Assembly (NCBI GenBank): GCA_023897205.1
Contig: JAHWDD010000001.1
Span: forward strand, 5,146,001 to 5,210,000
Length of the DNA: 64,000 nucleotides
Direction of reading: 5' to 3'
Origin: Exophiala sp. HKRS030
Taxonomy: Eukaryota > Ascomycota > Eurotiomycetes > Chaetothyriales > Herpotrichiellaceae
Shown: positions 11,335 through 21,043 of the stretch, piece by piece
Numbering within the stretch: the stretch's first letter is position 1
Layout: each line of letters begins with the position of its first letter
Translations under genes and position numbers: made by a program
The notes under the pieces: model-generated
Told to the model about the DNA's origin: nothing
Databases searched by the model: none
The model's input: the letters and a program-made list of their open reading frames with translations, nothing else

Positions 11335-11890
11335 TGGCTCACCGCGACAACGATGAGCATTCCACAAATGCTGGGTCGAGGCTATCCGCCACGAGCTGCA
11401 TGGTAGCTATCTCTGACCACTCTACTTGCGTTCGAGATAGTGGTGGCGAAGGCATGCCAATCGTCCTTGTCCATGCCTTGTCGATGGACGGCCAAATGTG
11501 GATTGAGCACGGTATCTTCGAGGCTCTAGCAACATCCTAAGACAAAATCGGCTCGTCACGGAGAGTTCTCTGTTAGGGTCTGCGTGGACATGGGGACCGC
11601 AAATGATGCACCTGGCATCACGTCTCTGTCTCAGTTGGCCGGCGATCTTCGTGACGTCTTGAAAGCATTGTCTATCGAGAAGATCGATGTGATGGGCGTT
11701 TCCTTCAACGGTGGAATCATTCAGCTATTTGCCCTCGCCTATCCAGAGCTTGTAGGTTCAGCGGCTTTCGTTGCCACCACCGCGACTGGAAGTCCACTCA
11801 TGGCAGACCGTGCCGCTCTCGCAGAAAAGAATGGCTTGGAATCCTTGGTCGAGCCCACGCGTTCGCGCGGGTTCTCCCAGACGGTTAGAA
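11335..11890 (+). pseudogene. Alpha/beta hydrolase remnant (3-oxoadipate enol-lactonase-like)
   Basis: Two pieces of one alpha/beta-hydrolase fold appear in succession. Piece one (11335-11540) has VRDSGGEGMPIVLVHALSMD and MWIEHGIFEALA, the first strands and oxyanion loop, then hits a stop. Between 11538 and 11600 lie two more stops and a frame change, although RGHGD can still be read. Piece two (about 11610-11880) reads APGITSLSQLAGDLRDVLKAL and the nucleophile elbow GVSFNGG, where the usual G-x-S-x-G has Asn for the last Gly. Similarity is lost after about 11890, before the cap domain and the catalytic Asp/His. No intron with normal signals repairs the break, so I call it a pseudogene. It lies beside two CMD-family genes, an association seen in protocatechuate and beta-ketoadipate pathways. 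Confidence 0.75.
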
Positions 11891-12217
11891 AAAGAGAATC
11901 TCTCGCTCTCGCTCTCTCTTTAAGAGAATATAATGAAGCTCGTAGAGGTTGCCTCTGCACGTTCTCGAGGCGTCGTGGTTGGAATAGTAGGGATAAAGAT
12001 CTTTCCAGGGTGTCTATGCTTAGCGTTCTTGGCATAAATGGAAATCCGCCTCCAAAAGCGGCGGTACCAGCCGCTTAATTCGGCAGGAAATTTCACTGCA
12101 CCTCTCGTTGAATTAATTGTAAACCAGACGAAACAGAGTAACTATCCGAAAAGATCATGCCTGGTCTTGAGTCAGATAATCTTCAGCCTGCATTTGGCTC
12201 TTGTCTTCGGGAGCAAC
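11891..12217. other. Decayed region, 330 bp
   Basis: Follows the hydrolase remnant and precedes Rpc25. It holds a CTCTCG-rich stretch (11898-11920). Nothing recognisable is coded; it may be the rest of the hydrolase, decayed beyond recognition. Confidence 0.35.
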
Positions 12218-13081
12218 ATGTTCATTCTCGTAGGTTGCGACTGAACTGAACGTCTGCATACTAAAGTTCAAAATTAATTTCATTTCCAGACCAAATTCGA
12301 TGATCTCGTCCAGATCCCGCCTCATGGGTTCACAAACAACCTAATAACTTCCAAAGACCTCGAGGACCGCATAAATGAGAAATTTTCAAACAAGGTATGG
12401 ACCGCGATTTTGTCTTCAGGCAGCGCCCATTTCTGAACCATGGACAGGTTGTGCAGAAAGTCGGACTGTGTATCTGCATGTATGACCTCCTCAAGGCCTC
12501 GGACGGATTGATCGGCACGGGCACGGGCAACGCAAACGTGAACGGTATGGCTATCTAATCATTCGAAGCTCTCTAATTCCATGCTGAGGGAAGTCCAGTC
12601 ACTTTCCGAATGATCGTTTTCAGACCGTTCAAGGGCGAAATCATTACGGGCACCGTCCAGAAATGCACACCGACGGGCATTCGAATTACCACGCAGTTCT
12701 TCGATGACATTTTCGTCCCACAGACGATGCTATTTGAAGGTTGCGAATTGTGAGTCGCGTTGAGTTTCGCGACCCCAAGGCTGCGTTGGTACTGACGGAA
12801 GATTAATAGCGATGAAGCAGAAAAGACTTGGGTTTGGAGGACAGAAGAATCTGAACTCTGGTTTGATGAAGGTACTGTCGTGAATCTACGGATCGAGGCC
12901 GAGAAATGGCATGACCAAGCACCAAAAGGTCCCAACGAGGTCGAGAAGGAAGGTGAACGTAAAGTACCATACGCAATTGAGGTAGGCAGATGCTTGTATA
13001 GCTCGTGGAGATTGCCCGTCTAACACATCATTGCAGGCGTCAATGGCTGAGGCTGGTCTGGGAGGAGTTGAATGGTGGTAA
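12218..13081 (+). CDS. RPC25: RNA polymerase III subunit Rpc25/RPC8 (Rpb7-like)
   Basis: Stalk subunit of RNA polymerase III, partner of the Rpc17-type subunit, needed for initiation at tRNA and 5S genes in the nucleus. Six exons (12218-12229, 12290-12394, 12448-12544, 12599-12749, 12810-12981, 13037-13081) give 193 residues. The N-terminal Rpb7-like domain reads MFILTKFDDLVQIPP and KVGLCICMYDLL; the OB-fold S1 half reads GEIITGTVQKCTPTGIRI with FFDDIFVPQ; the C-terminus ends GVEWW. These match the RPC8 family closely. The first exon codes only MFIL. Without splicing the region looks non-coding because every exon is short. Confidence 0.9.
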
Positions 13082-13943
13082 TTCAGCTCTTCTCAGAATG
13101 CATTCTAACTACAAGAATGGGCCTTCAAGGAAGGTTGACCAACACTTGAACCCAGACGATCTCCTTGACGCCATAAATGAGCAACTTTATGCCAAGGACA
13201 TCACTACGCCGACTGCATATCACTCAACAGAGACATCTCAGTCCAAATCACAATTGCCATGGACACAAAAGAGGAGTCGAGAGAAATTGGCAAAGGAGCC
13301 CGATCTTGCAGATTTTGACAAAGCCGCGTATAAGCGGCAGATGGCCATGCCTCATCCTGGTTGCATTCGAGGCCGTTACTCTGAGCTATGGAGTACGAAG
13401 AGCAGAATACCACTGGCGAGTCTGCAAAATGGTTTGTCATCTTCGGGCACCACAAACGCGCCTAGGGTGATTTAGGTGACCTAAGCAGTGGTAGTGGCCC
13501 TGGAATGCGCCTTTTGACGGGCGTGAGACGCGGAGTTTACTTGAGTAATAAATAGGACTCGTAGGAGCCTCGGGCTTCAATGTGTTGGATTGTCTTTGCC
13601 CGCAGGGTCCGATACTCTCTTATCATGTGAAAGCACGTCATCGTATTGAATCGAACCAGAGACAATTTACAACATTGGTTTGGATGACAATTCAATTCAT
13701 TTTCATGACCCTCTCAAATACTTGATTCCTTACTCCCATACAAGATATATAAATCCCTCTACGATCACATCGCCACTGCTGACAATATTTAATACCATCC
13801 TCCCCCTCCTTCTCCTCACTAGAAAGAAAAAGTCCTGGTCGAAACGGTGGTGCCGCATCCAACCCCGCCCTTTTTTGTATCGCCATCAAACCAGAAATTC
13901 CCTTTCCTCACACCTTCGCCTACACACTCGCCAGACCCTCACA
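13082..13943. other. Intergenic, 0.86 kb, with a possible decayed ORF
   Basis: Between Rpc25 and cystathionine gamma-lyase. An open frame of about 130 codons reaches 13475 but resembles nothing I know, and its first part overlaps Rpc25 in another frame. The right half is the cystathionine gamma-lyase promoter and leader. Confidence 0.4.
13746..13753 (+). promoter_or_regulatory. TATA-like element before cystathionine gamma-lyase
   Basis: TATATAAA lies 198 bp upstream of the chosen ATG (13944). If used, transcription would begin after about 13775. That would exclude the in-frame ATG at 13680 and supports the shorter protein. Confidence 0.4.
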
Positions 13944-15278
13944 ATGACGATCCCAGTCTCTCCTCGTCCTCTCCGACCCAACGAGCGTATCCTCACCAGC
14001 GAGGATGGCGCGATTCACACTCCAGCCCGGGCTCCCTCCCCGGTCCACCAATTCGGCACCCTCGCGGTGCACGCCGGTTCACCTCACGATCCCTCCACCG
14101 GCGCCGTCATCGAACCACTCTCCCTGTCCACGACGTTCGCACAGACGGCCGTGGGCAAGCCCGTCGGGCTCTACGAATACAGTCGGAGCGCGAACCCGAA
14201 CCGCGACAACTTCGAAGAGGCCGTGGCCTCCCTCGAACACGCCCGGTACGCCCTGGCGTTCGCCTCCGGGTCCGCGACGACCGCGACGATCCTGCAGTCC
14301 CTCGCCTCGGGCTCGCACGTAATATCGGTGTCGGACGTCTACGGCGGGACGCACCGGTACTTTACAAAGGTCGCACTGGCGCACGGGGTGGAGGTGACGT
14401 TTTCCCCGTCCATCGAACTGGACGTCGAGGAACTGATCCGCGAACAAACCAAACTCATCTGGATCGAGAGCCCGTCGAACCCGACGTTGAGCCTGGTCGA
14501 CATCCGGAACGTCGCCACCGTCGCCCACAAGCACGGCATCCTGGTCGTGGTCGACAACACGTTCCTGTCCCCCTACGTGCAGAACCCGCTGGACCACGGC
14601 GCCGACATCGTCGTGCACTCCGTCACAAAGTACATCAACGGCCACTCGGACGTGGTCATGGGCGTGGCGGCCTTCAACTCGGACGAGCTCAAGGAGCGAC
14701 TGACCTTCCTGCAGAACGCCATCGGCGCCGTCCCGTCGCCGTTCGACTGCTGGCTCGCCCACCGGGGCCTGAAGACGCTGCACCTCCGCGCCCGCGAGGC
14801 GAGCAAGAACGCGCTGGCGGTGGCGCGCGCTCTGGAGGCGTCGCCCAACGTCATCGCCGTCAACTACCCGGGTCTGGACTCGCACGGCCAGAGGGCCATC
14901 GCGTTGAAGCAACACCGCGACGGCATGGGCGGCGGCATGCTCAGTTTCAGGCTGAAAGGGGGCCACCCCGCCGCGGAGCGATTCTGCCAACAGACCAAGA
15001 TCTTCACCCTGGCCGAGAGCCTCGGCGGAGTCGAGAGCCTGTGCGAGGTCCCCAGCGCCATGACCCACGCCGGCATCCCTAGGGACCAGCGGGAGGCCAT
15101 CGGCGTCTTCGACGACCTCGTCAGGTTGAGTTGCGGCATCGAAGACGCCTCCGACCTCAAAAAGGACGTCCTCCAGGCCCTCGAGAAGGCCGTCGTCGGT
15201 CCAAAGATTTCGAATGGTGGTGGTGGCGGCGGCGGTGGTGTCGTCAACGGGGCCGGCGGTGGTTTGTCGAGAAGATGA
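13944..15278 (+). CDS. CYS3: Cystathionine gamma-lyase (PLP enzyme, Cys/Met metabolism family)
   Basis: Cleaves cystathionine to cysteine, 2-oxobutyrate and ammonia in reverse transsulfuration, in the cytosol. One exon, 444 residues. The PLP fold is clear: YSRSANPNRDNFEEAVASLE, ASGSATTATIL, VYGGTHRYF, the cofactor Asp in VVVDNTFLSPY, and the Schiff-base lysine in HSVTKYINGHSDVVMG. The end region SLGGVESLCEVPSAMTH and LVRLSCGIED favours the gamma-lyase group. The frame is open upstream to an ATG at 13680, but the extra 88 residues are low-complexity, and a TATA-like box lies between the two starts, so I chose the ATG at 13944. The C-terminus ends in a run of nine glycines followed by a short GAGGG tail, which is unusual. 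GC content is high compared with the flanks. Confidence 0.9.
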   Translation: MTIPVSPRPLRPNERILTSEDGAIHTPARAPSPVHQFGTLAVHAGSPHDPSTGAVIEPLSLSTTFAQTAVGKPVGLYEYSRSANPNRDNFEEAVASLEHARYALAFASGSATTATILQSLASGSHVISVSDVYGGTHRYFTKVALAHGVEVTFSPSIELDVEELIREQTKLIWIESPSNPTLSLVDIRNVATVAHKHGILVVVDNTFLSPYVQNPLDHGADIVVHSVTKYINGHSDVVMGVAAFNSDELKERLTFLQNAIGAVPSPFDCWLAHRGLKTLHLRAREASKNALAVARALEASPNVIAVNYPGLDSHGQRAIALKQHRDGMGGGMLSFRLKGGHPAAERFCQQTKIFTLAESLGGVESLCEVPSAMTHAGIPRDQREAIGVFDDLVRLSCGIEDASDLKKDVLQALEKAVVGPKISNGGGGGGGGVVNGAGGGLSRR

Positions 15279-15782
15279 AGAGATGCAACGGCGAGGTAAA
15301 AACGAAGATCTGGAAGGGGAAAAAAACCGAAAAACAAAAATCCTTCATTGTCATGTCAAAAATTAAGGAATACATCGTCAAAAAAAGGACGGATGAGATG
15401 ATCATTTCTGGTGACTTGGTACGGCCAGGAATATTTGGATTGATACACGGAGTTTCACGGGCATATATCCAGCAGTGGCATACAAACACACTTGGATACC
15501 AAGATTTTGCAAGGGATGGTTTATTAGATTGCTCTAAGGTAGCATCACCCACTATTCACCCATGTGTTCTCTCTGTCTTGCGCTTCCGGGTGCGCTCAGG
15601 ATTTGTAGAGTAGTACTGTACGGGTTGGTAAATATTGGTCTCTTTTTGTCTTTGCAATGACTTGCGTACGAAAAGGGGGTATCTCATCTGATTTCTTAAA
15701 GAAAACAATCGAGCACATATCAATCGGCCACGACACAGTCATTTCAACGCCCCCAGCATTACACCACTCAGTATCGCATACC
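15279..15782. other. Convergent intergenic region, 0.5 kb
   Basis: Facing 3' UTRs of cystathionine gamma-lyase and the coiled-coil membrane protein. A-rich stretches near 15310-15390 may serve in polyadenylation. No gene seen. Confidence 0.4.
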
Positions 15783-17351
15783 TCAAAGCTCGTCCAACAC
15801 TCTCAACCGCGCATCATCCACATTGCCCACCTTCGTGTCTTTCCCAATCTTCACCGTCGCCGGAGTGTCAGTCGTCGTGCCTCCCTCCTCTGTGTCACAA
15901 GGCAACCCCTTATTCCTCGCCCTGTTTCTCTCCGCAGCACTCTGGATCAGTCGCTTCACGTCATCCGGCACGCCTCCGCCCTCAGGCAGCGTGACCTCGA
16001 CGCTCGGGAGACCCAGGCTGCCATTCCATGCCCCGCGGGTATAATCGGCTAATTTGCTGTGTACTTCGTCCCGCCTGGACAAGGACTCCCTTCCCAACAC
16101 GAGGGCCAACACCGCAACCACCACAAGTAGACTAAGATACCATACCACCCTGCCCACGCGGACCCAAACCTTCCGTATGTCGTCCTCTTTACGTTCCCAG
16201 TTCTTCAAGATGATTCTAGCATTCTCCAGTCGCAAACTCAGATCCTCGGCTCGGTCATTGACCTTTCTCCCTCTTTCCGACAGCTCTTCGGCCTTGGCGT
16301 TCCGGACCTCGAACTCGCCCTTGAACCGTTCGACTCTCCGCCGCGTGTCATGATCTAGTCTCTCGCTCTCCTTGTCAAAGTTGTTGATCAATTGCGACGT
16401 TTGCACCGAGAGGCTTTGGAAACTCGTAATCGTGGCGACGAGACTGCCTATCGTCTCGAGCAAGTTGTAGTACCCGTAGTCAAGACGGCGCGTGATTTCT
16501 ACGCCTTGGGCCGTCATGTTTGCGATGCGCGTGCGCATTTCATCTTCCGCGGCGGCAAGCTCGGCGTCGCGACGCTCAATGTCGACCTTCTTGACATGGA
16601 TGCGTCGTGCTACTCGTGCTTGGTCGCCTCGGTCTAGGGCCTGTTCGAATGACGTTTTCGGTCGTATTTGGGGACGGTTATGAGGGTCGGATGTCGCCCG
16701 GAGACGAAGGTCTAGGTTGCGGCCATCGGCATACTCTGACGTTTGAGAGACGCCCGGAGGATGGAGACTGGCACCATTCTGGCCTCCTGTAGTGGTGGAA
16801 CTGCCATTGGAATATGTGTGCAAACTTGTGTTTGTATTGATGCGATGGAGGTGCCCGCGTTTCTCTCGCTCCGCGTTGAGTCCTGCCAGGAGATGTGGGA
16901 GAGCCTCTTTGGACTGCTTGGGTTGTACACGGCGGAATGAGGATGTGCGTGTCAGGGCGTCAGACTGCGTCGGACGGTGGCCTCTTTTGTAAGGCGCATC
17001 ACCGGCAGTGCTGTTACGAGTCTGAGAATGTGATAGGGAGTGCTGGTGTTGTGAATGTCGATGGTGTAGGTGTGAGGAGCCTGGAATATGTACGCGATGC
17101 AGGCGCTCAGCAGTGCGCTCGAGTGCTGAGGCGGCGGGGAGAGTAAGGGCGTTGCGAGGTTTGGTCTCAGCCGGGGAGAGATAAGACCTCGACCGGACAT
17201 GCGAGGGGCGAGTGGGCTGGAGGTTTGCTCCTGCAGTTTGAGGTTCTGTTGGTGATGGGTTCGGCTTGGATGGGTCGGTATGGGACCGGGAGCGTGCGTA
17301 GTTAGGACGGGTTGGTGGTAAGGGATGGGGGATTCCCAGTTGTTGGGACAT
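15783..17351 (-). CDS. Uncharacterised coiled-coil protein with one membrane helix
   Basis: I do not recognise this family. It is one exon of 522 residues. Roughly the first 230 residues are disordered and rich in Ser, Pro, His and Arg (repeated RSRS and SHSQ). Residues of about 240-390 look helical and coiled-coil, with RGDQARVARRIHVKKVDIERRD and a heptad-like stretch including NNFDKESERLDHDTRRRVERF. A single hydrophobic helix follows (VVWYLSLLVVVAVLALVLG), then a tail of about 100 residues. It is probably tail-proximal anchored with the coiled coil facing the cytosol. The layout recalls membrane tethers or SNARE-like regulators, but no family motif supports this. It is convergent with cystathionine gamma-lyase and tandem with alpha-tubulin. 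Confidence 0.75.
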   Translation of the reverse strand: MSQQLGIPHPLPPTRPNYARSRSHTDPSKPNPSPTEPQTAGANLQPTRPSHVRSRSYLSPAETKPRNALTLPAASALERTAERLHRVHIPGSSHLHHRHSQHQHSLSHSQTRNSTAGDAPYKRGHRPTQSDALTRTSSFRRVQPKQSKEALPHLLAGLNAEREKRGHLHRINTNTSLHTYSNGSSTTTGGQNGASLHPPGVSQTSEYADGRNLDLRLRATSDPHNRPQIRPKTSFEQALDRGDQARVARRIHVKKVDIERRDAELAAAEDEMRTRIANMTAQGVEITRRLDYGYYNLLETIGSLVATITSFQSLSVQTSQLINNFDKESERLDHDTRRRVERFKGEFEVRNAKAEELSERGRKVNDRAEDLSLRLENARIILKNWERKEDDIRKVWVRVGRVVWYLSLLVVVAVLALVLGRESLSRRDEVHSKLADYTRGAWNGSLGLPSVEVTLPEGGGVPDDVKRLIQSAAERNRARNKGLPCDTEEGGTTTDTPATVKIGKDTKVGNVDDARLRVLDEL

Positions 17352-17977
17352 GATTCATGCGACCTAAAGCCTCGAGCGGATGTACAAGTTGATCATGGTG
17401 ACTTGTACGGAGTAACACTGTGTAACAAAGATATGAGTTGTAGTTGAGGAAACATTGATCGAGACACACAACCTACGGCTACAAATCGATGACGACTTGT
17501 CACGTGTTGCATTGGCCGACGAGGCTGCAGCCTCGTCATCGGATCTAACCTAGGAAAAGGGGCAAATCGCAGACTTGGCCGTGCAAACAACACCGTACGA
17601 GGTTAGTCATTTGGACAAGTCGAGTAGTATTCTATCTTACTACAAGCTCGCTAGCAAGGCTATGCATTTGCAAGAATCAAAGCGAAATCATGTCACCAAG
17701 TTCCAGATCTCCAATCTGAAGTGCCAATACAAGTGTGCTAATTCTCAATCTGTGCATCAACTTTCATGCTCTCGTACCTCGTTCAAGCCATTCTGTGATC
17801 GAAATGCTCTCTGGGAATACCCTCCAGGACAAGGTTCTCGGCTTCAAAGGCCGCATTGGCACTCTTTGGAAATTTCAGGCAATCTTTTGGGGGTTCATGT
17901 TTCGTTGGGGCTTGGTTTCTGTGTGGACTGTATGTCATGTCGTGCGTCGTTGAAAGTGTGGGACGAGCTGGTGTAGC
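17352..17977. promoter_or_regulatory. Region between the coiled-coil gene and alpha-tubulin, 0.63 kb
   Basis: Carries the promoter of the minus-strand coiled-coil gene, including a palindromic CACGTG box at 17501-17506, and the 3' UTR of alpha-tubulin. A 133-codon plus-strand frame here is antisense to that UTR and resembles nothing. Confidence 0.4.
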
Positions 17978-19642
17978 TTAGTACTCGACACCACCATCAT
18001 CCTCAGCTTCCAGGCTGTCACTGGCCACCTCTTCGTAGTCCTTTTCGAGTGCAGCAAGATCTTCACGGGCTTCTGAAAATTCACCCTCTTCCATACCTTC
18101 ACCGACATACCAATGGACGAAGGCACGTTTGGAGTACATGAGGTCGAACTTATGATCAAGTCGGCTCCAGGCTTCGGCAATGGCAGTAGTGTTGGAGAGC
18201 ATGCTAACACAGCGATCAACCTTGGCGAGTTCACCACCTGGGACGGGCATAGCTAAAAGTAAGTTAGTATGAATTGTTAACCAGCACATTCGGGCAGAAC
18301 TTACGAGGTTGGTAATTGATGCCGACCTTGAAGCCAGTGGGACACCAGTCGACCAGGTGGAAGCTGGATTTGGCCTTGAGCGAGGCAATGGCAGCATTAG
18401 TGTCACGAGGTACCACATCCCCCCGGTAGAGAAGTGCCACAGCCATGTATTTGCCGTTACGAGGATCGCAAACAACCATCTGGTTGCTGGGTTCGAAGCA
18501 TTGCAAAGTGAGGTCGTGTACCTTGAAGCTTTCATGAGAGGAGCGCTTGGTGGACACGACAGGCGCGTAACTGATGAGAGGGTAGTGGATGCGAGGATAT
18601 GGCACCAAGTTGGTCTGGAACTCGTTCAAGTCGACATTGAGAGCACCATCGAATCTCAAGCTGGAGGTAACAGACGAGACAACTTGAGCAATGAGACGGT
18701 TGAGGTGTTCGTAGTCTGGTCGAGGAATGTCCAGATTGCGACGGCAGATATCGTACACGGCCTCGTTGTCAACCAGGAAAGTGCAGTCGGCGTGCTCAAT
18801 GGTGCTATGGGTGGAGAGAACCGCGTTGTAGGGCTCAACCACAGAGGAAGAGACTTGAGGTGCAGGGTAGACGGCGAACTCCAGCTTGCACTTCTTTCCA
18901 TAGTCGACGGACAGTCTCTCAAGGAGGAGAGCTCCAAATCCAGAACCGGTACCACCACCAAACGAGTGGAAGATCAAGAAACCTTGCAGAGAAGTGCAGT
19001 TGTCTTAGAAGCATGTCAGCCAATGCGTCTCTTCTTCGCATGTATTCAGAGAGGTGCTTACCGGCAACGCGACGAATCTTGTCCAAAACATCGTCAACAA
19101 GCTCTTTACCAATGGTGTAATGTCCTCTTGCATAGTTGTTTGCCGCGTCTTCCTTGCCACTGATCAGGAGTTCCGGGTGGAAGAGATGTCGGTAGGCACC
19201 GGTTCGGATTTCATCGATCGGGGAAGGATCGAGATCAACGAAGATGGAACGCGGGACATGCTTGTTATTTCCAGTCTCGGTGAAGAAGGTCTCGAAGGAT
19301 CCAGGATCGCCGACACTGGCTTCGGGGTCAGGGCGACCATCAGCCTTCAGGCCGTGCTCGAGAAGGTATCTGAGGAGGAAAATTAGCAATCAGGAGGCGA
19401 AGTAGCGGTGGGCGCGTCGGCAGGCCGTACAATTCCCAAGCTGCATTACCCAACTGAGTACCTGCCTGCCCAATATGCAGGTGGCAGACCTGGTTCAACA
19501 GTCAGTATGTGCATAAGGTCAAATCCATGAGTGTTTCTGGTATGGCTGGCCCCTTCACGTGGAATGGGCGTCGTAGAATTGTGGAGGGGTAGAGCGAGCA
19601 CGGAGTACATAAACAAGAGGGATAACTAACTTCTCCGCGCAT
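17978..19642 (-). CDS. Alpha-tubulin
   Basis: Forms the alpha/beta dimer of microtubules. Five exons on the minus strand (19642-19631, 19489-19431, 19369-19062, 19003-18305, 18252-17978) give 450 residues, the normal length. The first exon codes only MRGE. Seen are [20 protein letters not shown], the GTP-binding [10 protein letters not shown], the catalytic Glu in [18 protein letters not shown] that hydrolyses beta-tubulin's GTP, and the C-terminal [20 protein letters not shown] followed by an acidic tail ending in EY. The terminal tyrosine is kept. Many ascomycetes have two alpha-tubulin genes; I cannot tell which this is. Identity is certain; the small exons 1 and 2 are supported by frame and splice sites. 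Confidence 0.95.
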
Positions 19643-21043
19643 TTTGATTGAGTCTGCGAAGTTACCAATTCACGGCTTGGTGGAAGGTGATTGTAGAAGA
19701 GGCGTTGAGAGTAGACAACTGTGTTGTCGATGGTAATGGATGAGGAAAGGCAGCGAGCAGACTGACTGGGCCTTTGTTTAGGAGAGTCCAAAGTTGTGCG
19801 CAGGAACAGTTGGAATGGCGATTTGTTATCGAGCCATGTTGGTGATTGGCGCATCAACAAAAACAGCCAAACACGCGCCAAGCCCGCCACTTAGTGAATT
19901 GGAGCATAGCGCCCACTCTGCCTAGAGGAGTGTACGAATACGAGGTACTTGGGTGTCCGTGGGCAATGTAGGGGGGATTGTAGGTGCCTCCAGAAATCCC
20001 CGATAGGCATCTCGACGTAGTTTCTAGGCCATTTCTAGGTAAGCAAGACGCCTAATCATGCCCGCCTAGAACTATCCAGGCACAAGTACTAGAGGTATCC
20101 CATCCGCCATTGCATCACTGCCGTCCATTTCCACTTCCACCTGCGTCTTCTGCATCGGGTGTATCTACTCCTCCTCGTGTCACTTCTGTACCTGCAGCAG
20201 ATTGACGTACTGCATACAATCTTGACTGGCTGGCTCTTGGAAGCGTCTACATCCTCCATTGTTCCTTGATGAACTTCTCCGATCCCGAATATAGGCGTAT
20301 GAACAGCCATGAGCTTACTGAAGAGTGTTTGCTATACCGTCAGGCACCATCTTTTCGAGTCCTTGGAATCTGTTGGCCACCACTCGTCATGGTATCGAAT
20401 GCTGCCCATGGTATGGTCTGGCTGGGGCATTGTGAGGGTGTGGACGCAGTAGGAGCATCTCTGGATTGACGACGGCGGAATGAGAATGCAAATCTGCTCG
20501 TCGAGATGAAGTCGTTGTCTTTGCTGTACTGCCCGCGACAGACAGCCTCACTCAGGTACAGATCCAGGTTCAGACCGCCCAGTATAATGCGTCTTCTTCA
20601 CTTCCACCACTGAGTTTTGATCGCGACCTAGAGAGGGAAGATGGTCTCAAGCTTTGAAAGAGGGAGGGCGCGACGCGGATGCACTGAAAGCCACAGTATT
20701 GAGGAATCGCTCACTTTCACCGCGGGCCAGGGCGAAAAAGTGAGCATACACTGAGGGCAACACTGCTTCCGCTTGACTTGACTTGATTTCACTTCACTTC
20801 ACTGCCTCTGGTAAGTTATTCGTGTGAAGGTCGCGACGCGCCGTGTACATGAATCCGTTCGAATGCCAAAATCATCTTCTCTTGCCTCGTCCTCTTCCAT
20901 CACCACTCCCATCAGTCCCCCGTTCATTCATTCTCGCGCTCTACCAATCTTATCAGAGTCATCGTCTTCATTATCTTCGTCTCCTGCGCTGCGCTCAAAG
21001 CTCATCTCGTCGGCGACAGTGAGCTCTTTGAGCTAGTCGCGCG
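19643..21043. promoter_or_regulatory. Divergent promoter region, 1.4 kb
   Basis: Between alpha-tubulin (minus) and the cysteine-module protein (plus). It holds a short tandem CTTGA/CTTCA repeat (20772-20803) about 250 bp before the latter. Small open frames around 20270 and 20830 show no family resemblance. Nothing else supported. Confidence 0.45.
20772..20803. repeat. CTTGA/CTTCA pentamer repeat
   Basis: Three CTTGA units followed, after a short break, by CACTT/CACTT-type units, in the promoter region of the cysteine-module gene. Confidence 0.6.

Noticed and set aside
13640..13720. Possible tRNA, from a GGTTCGATTC B-box-like string on the minus strand
   Set aside because: No matching A box or cloverleaf could be drawn upstream.
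14079..15068. 329-codon antisense frame opposite cystathionine gamma-lyase
   Set aside because: Shadow of strongly biased codon use on the sense strand.
13847..15082. 411-codon plus-strand frame inside cystathionine gamma-lyase
   Set aside because: It overlaps the real gene in another frame, is Arg/Pro/Gly-rich from high GC, and has no family likeness.
18309..19163. 284-codon frame antisense to alpha-tubulin
   Set aside because: It runs across exons and an intron of a certain gene and resembles nothing.
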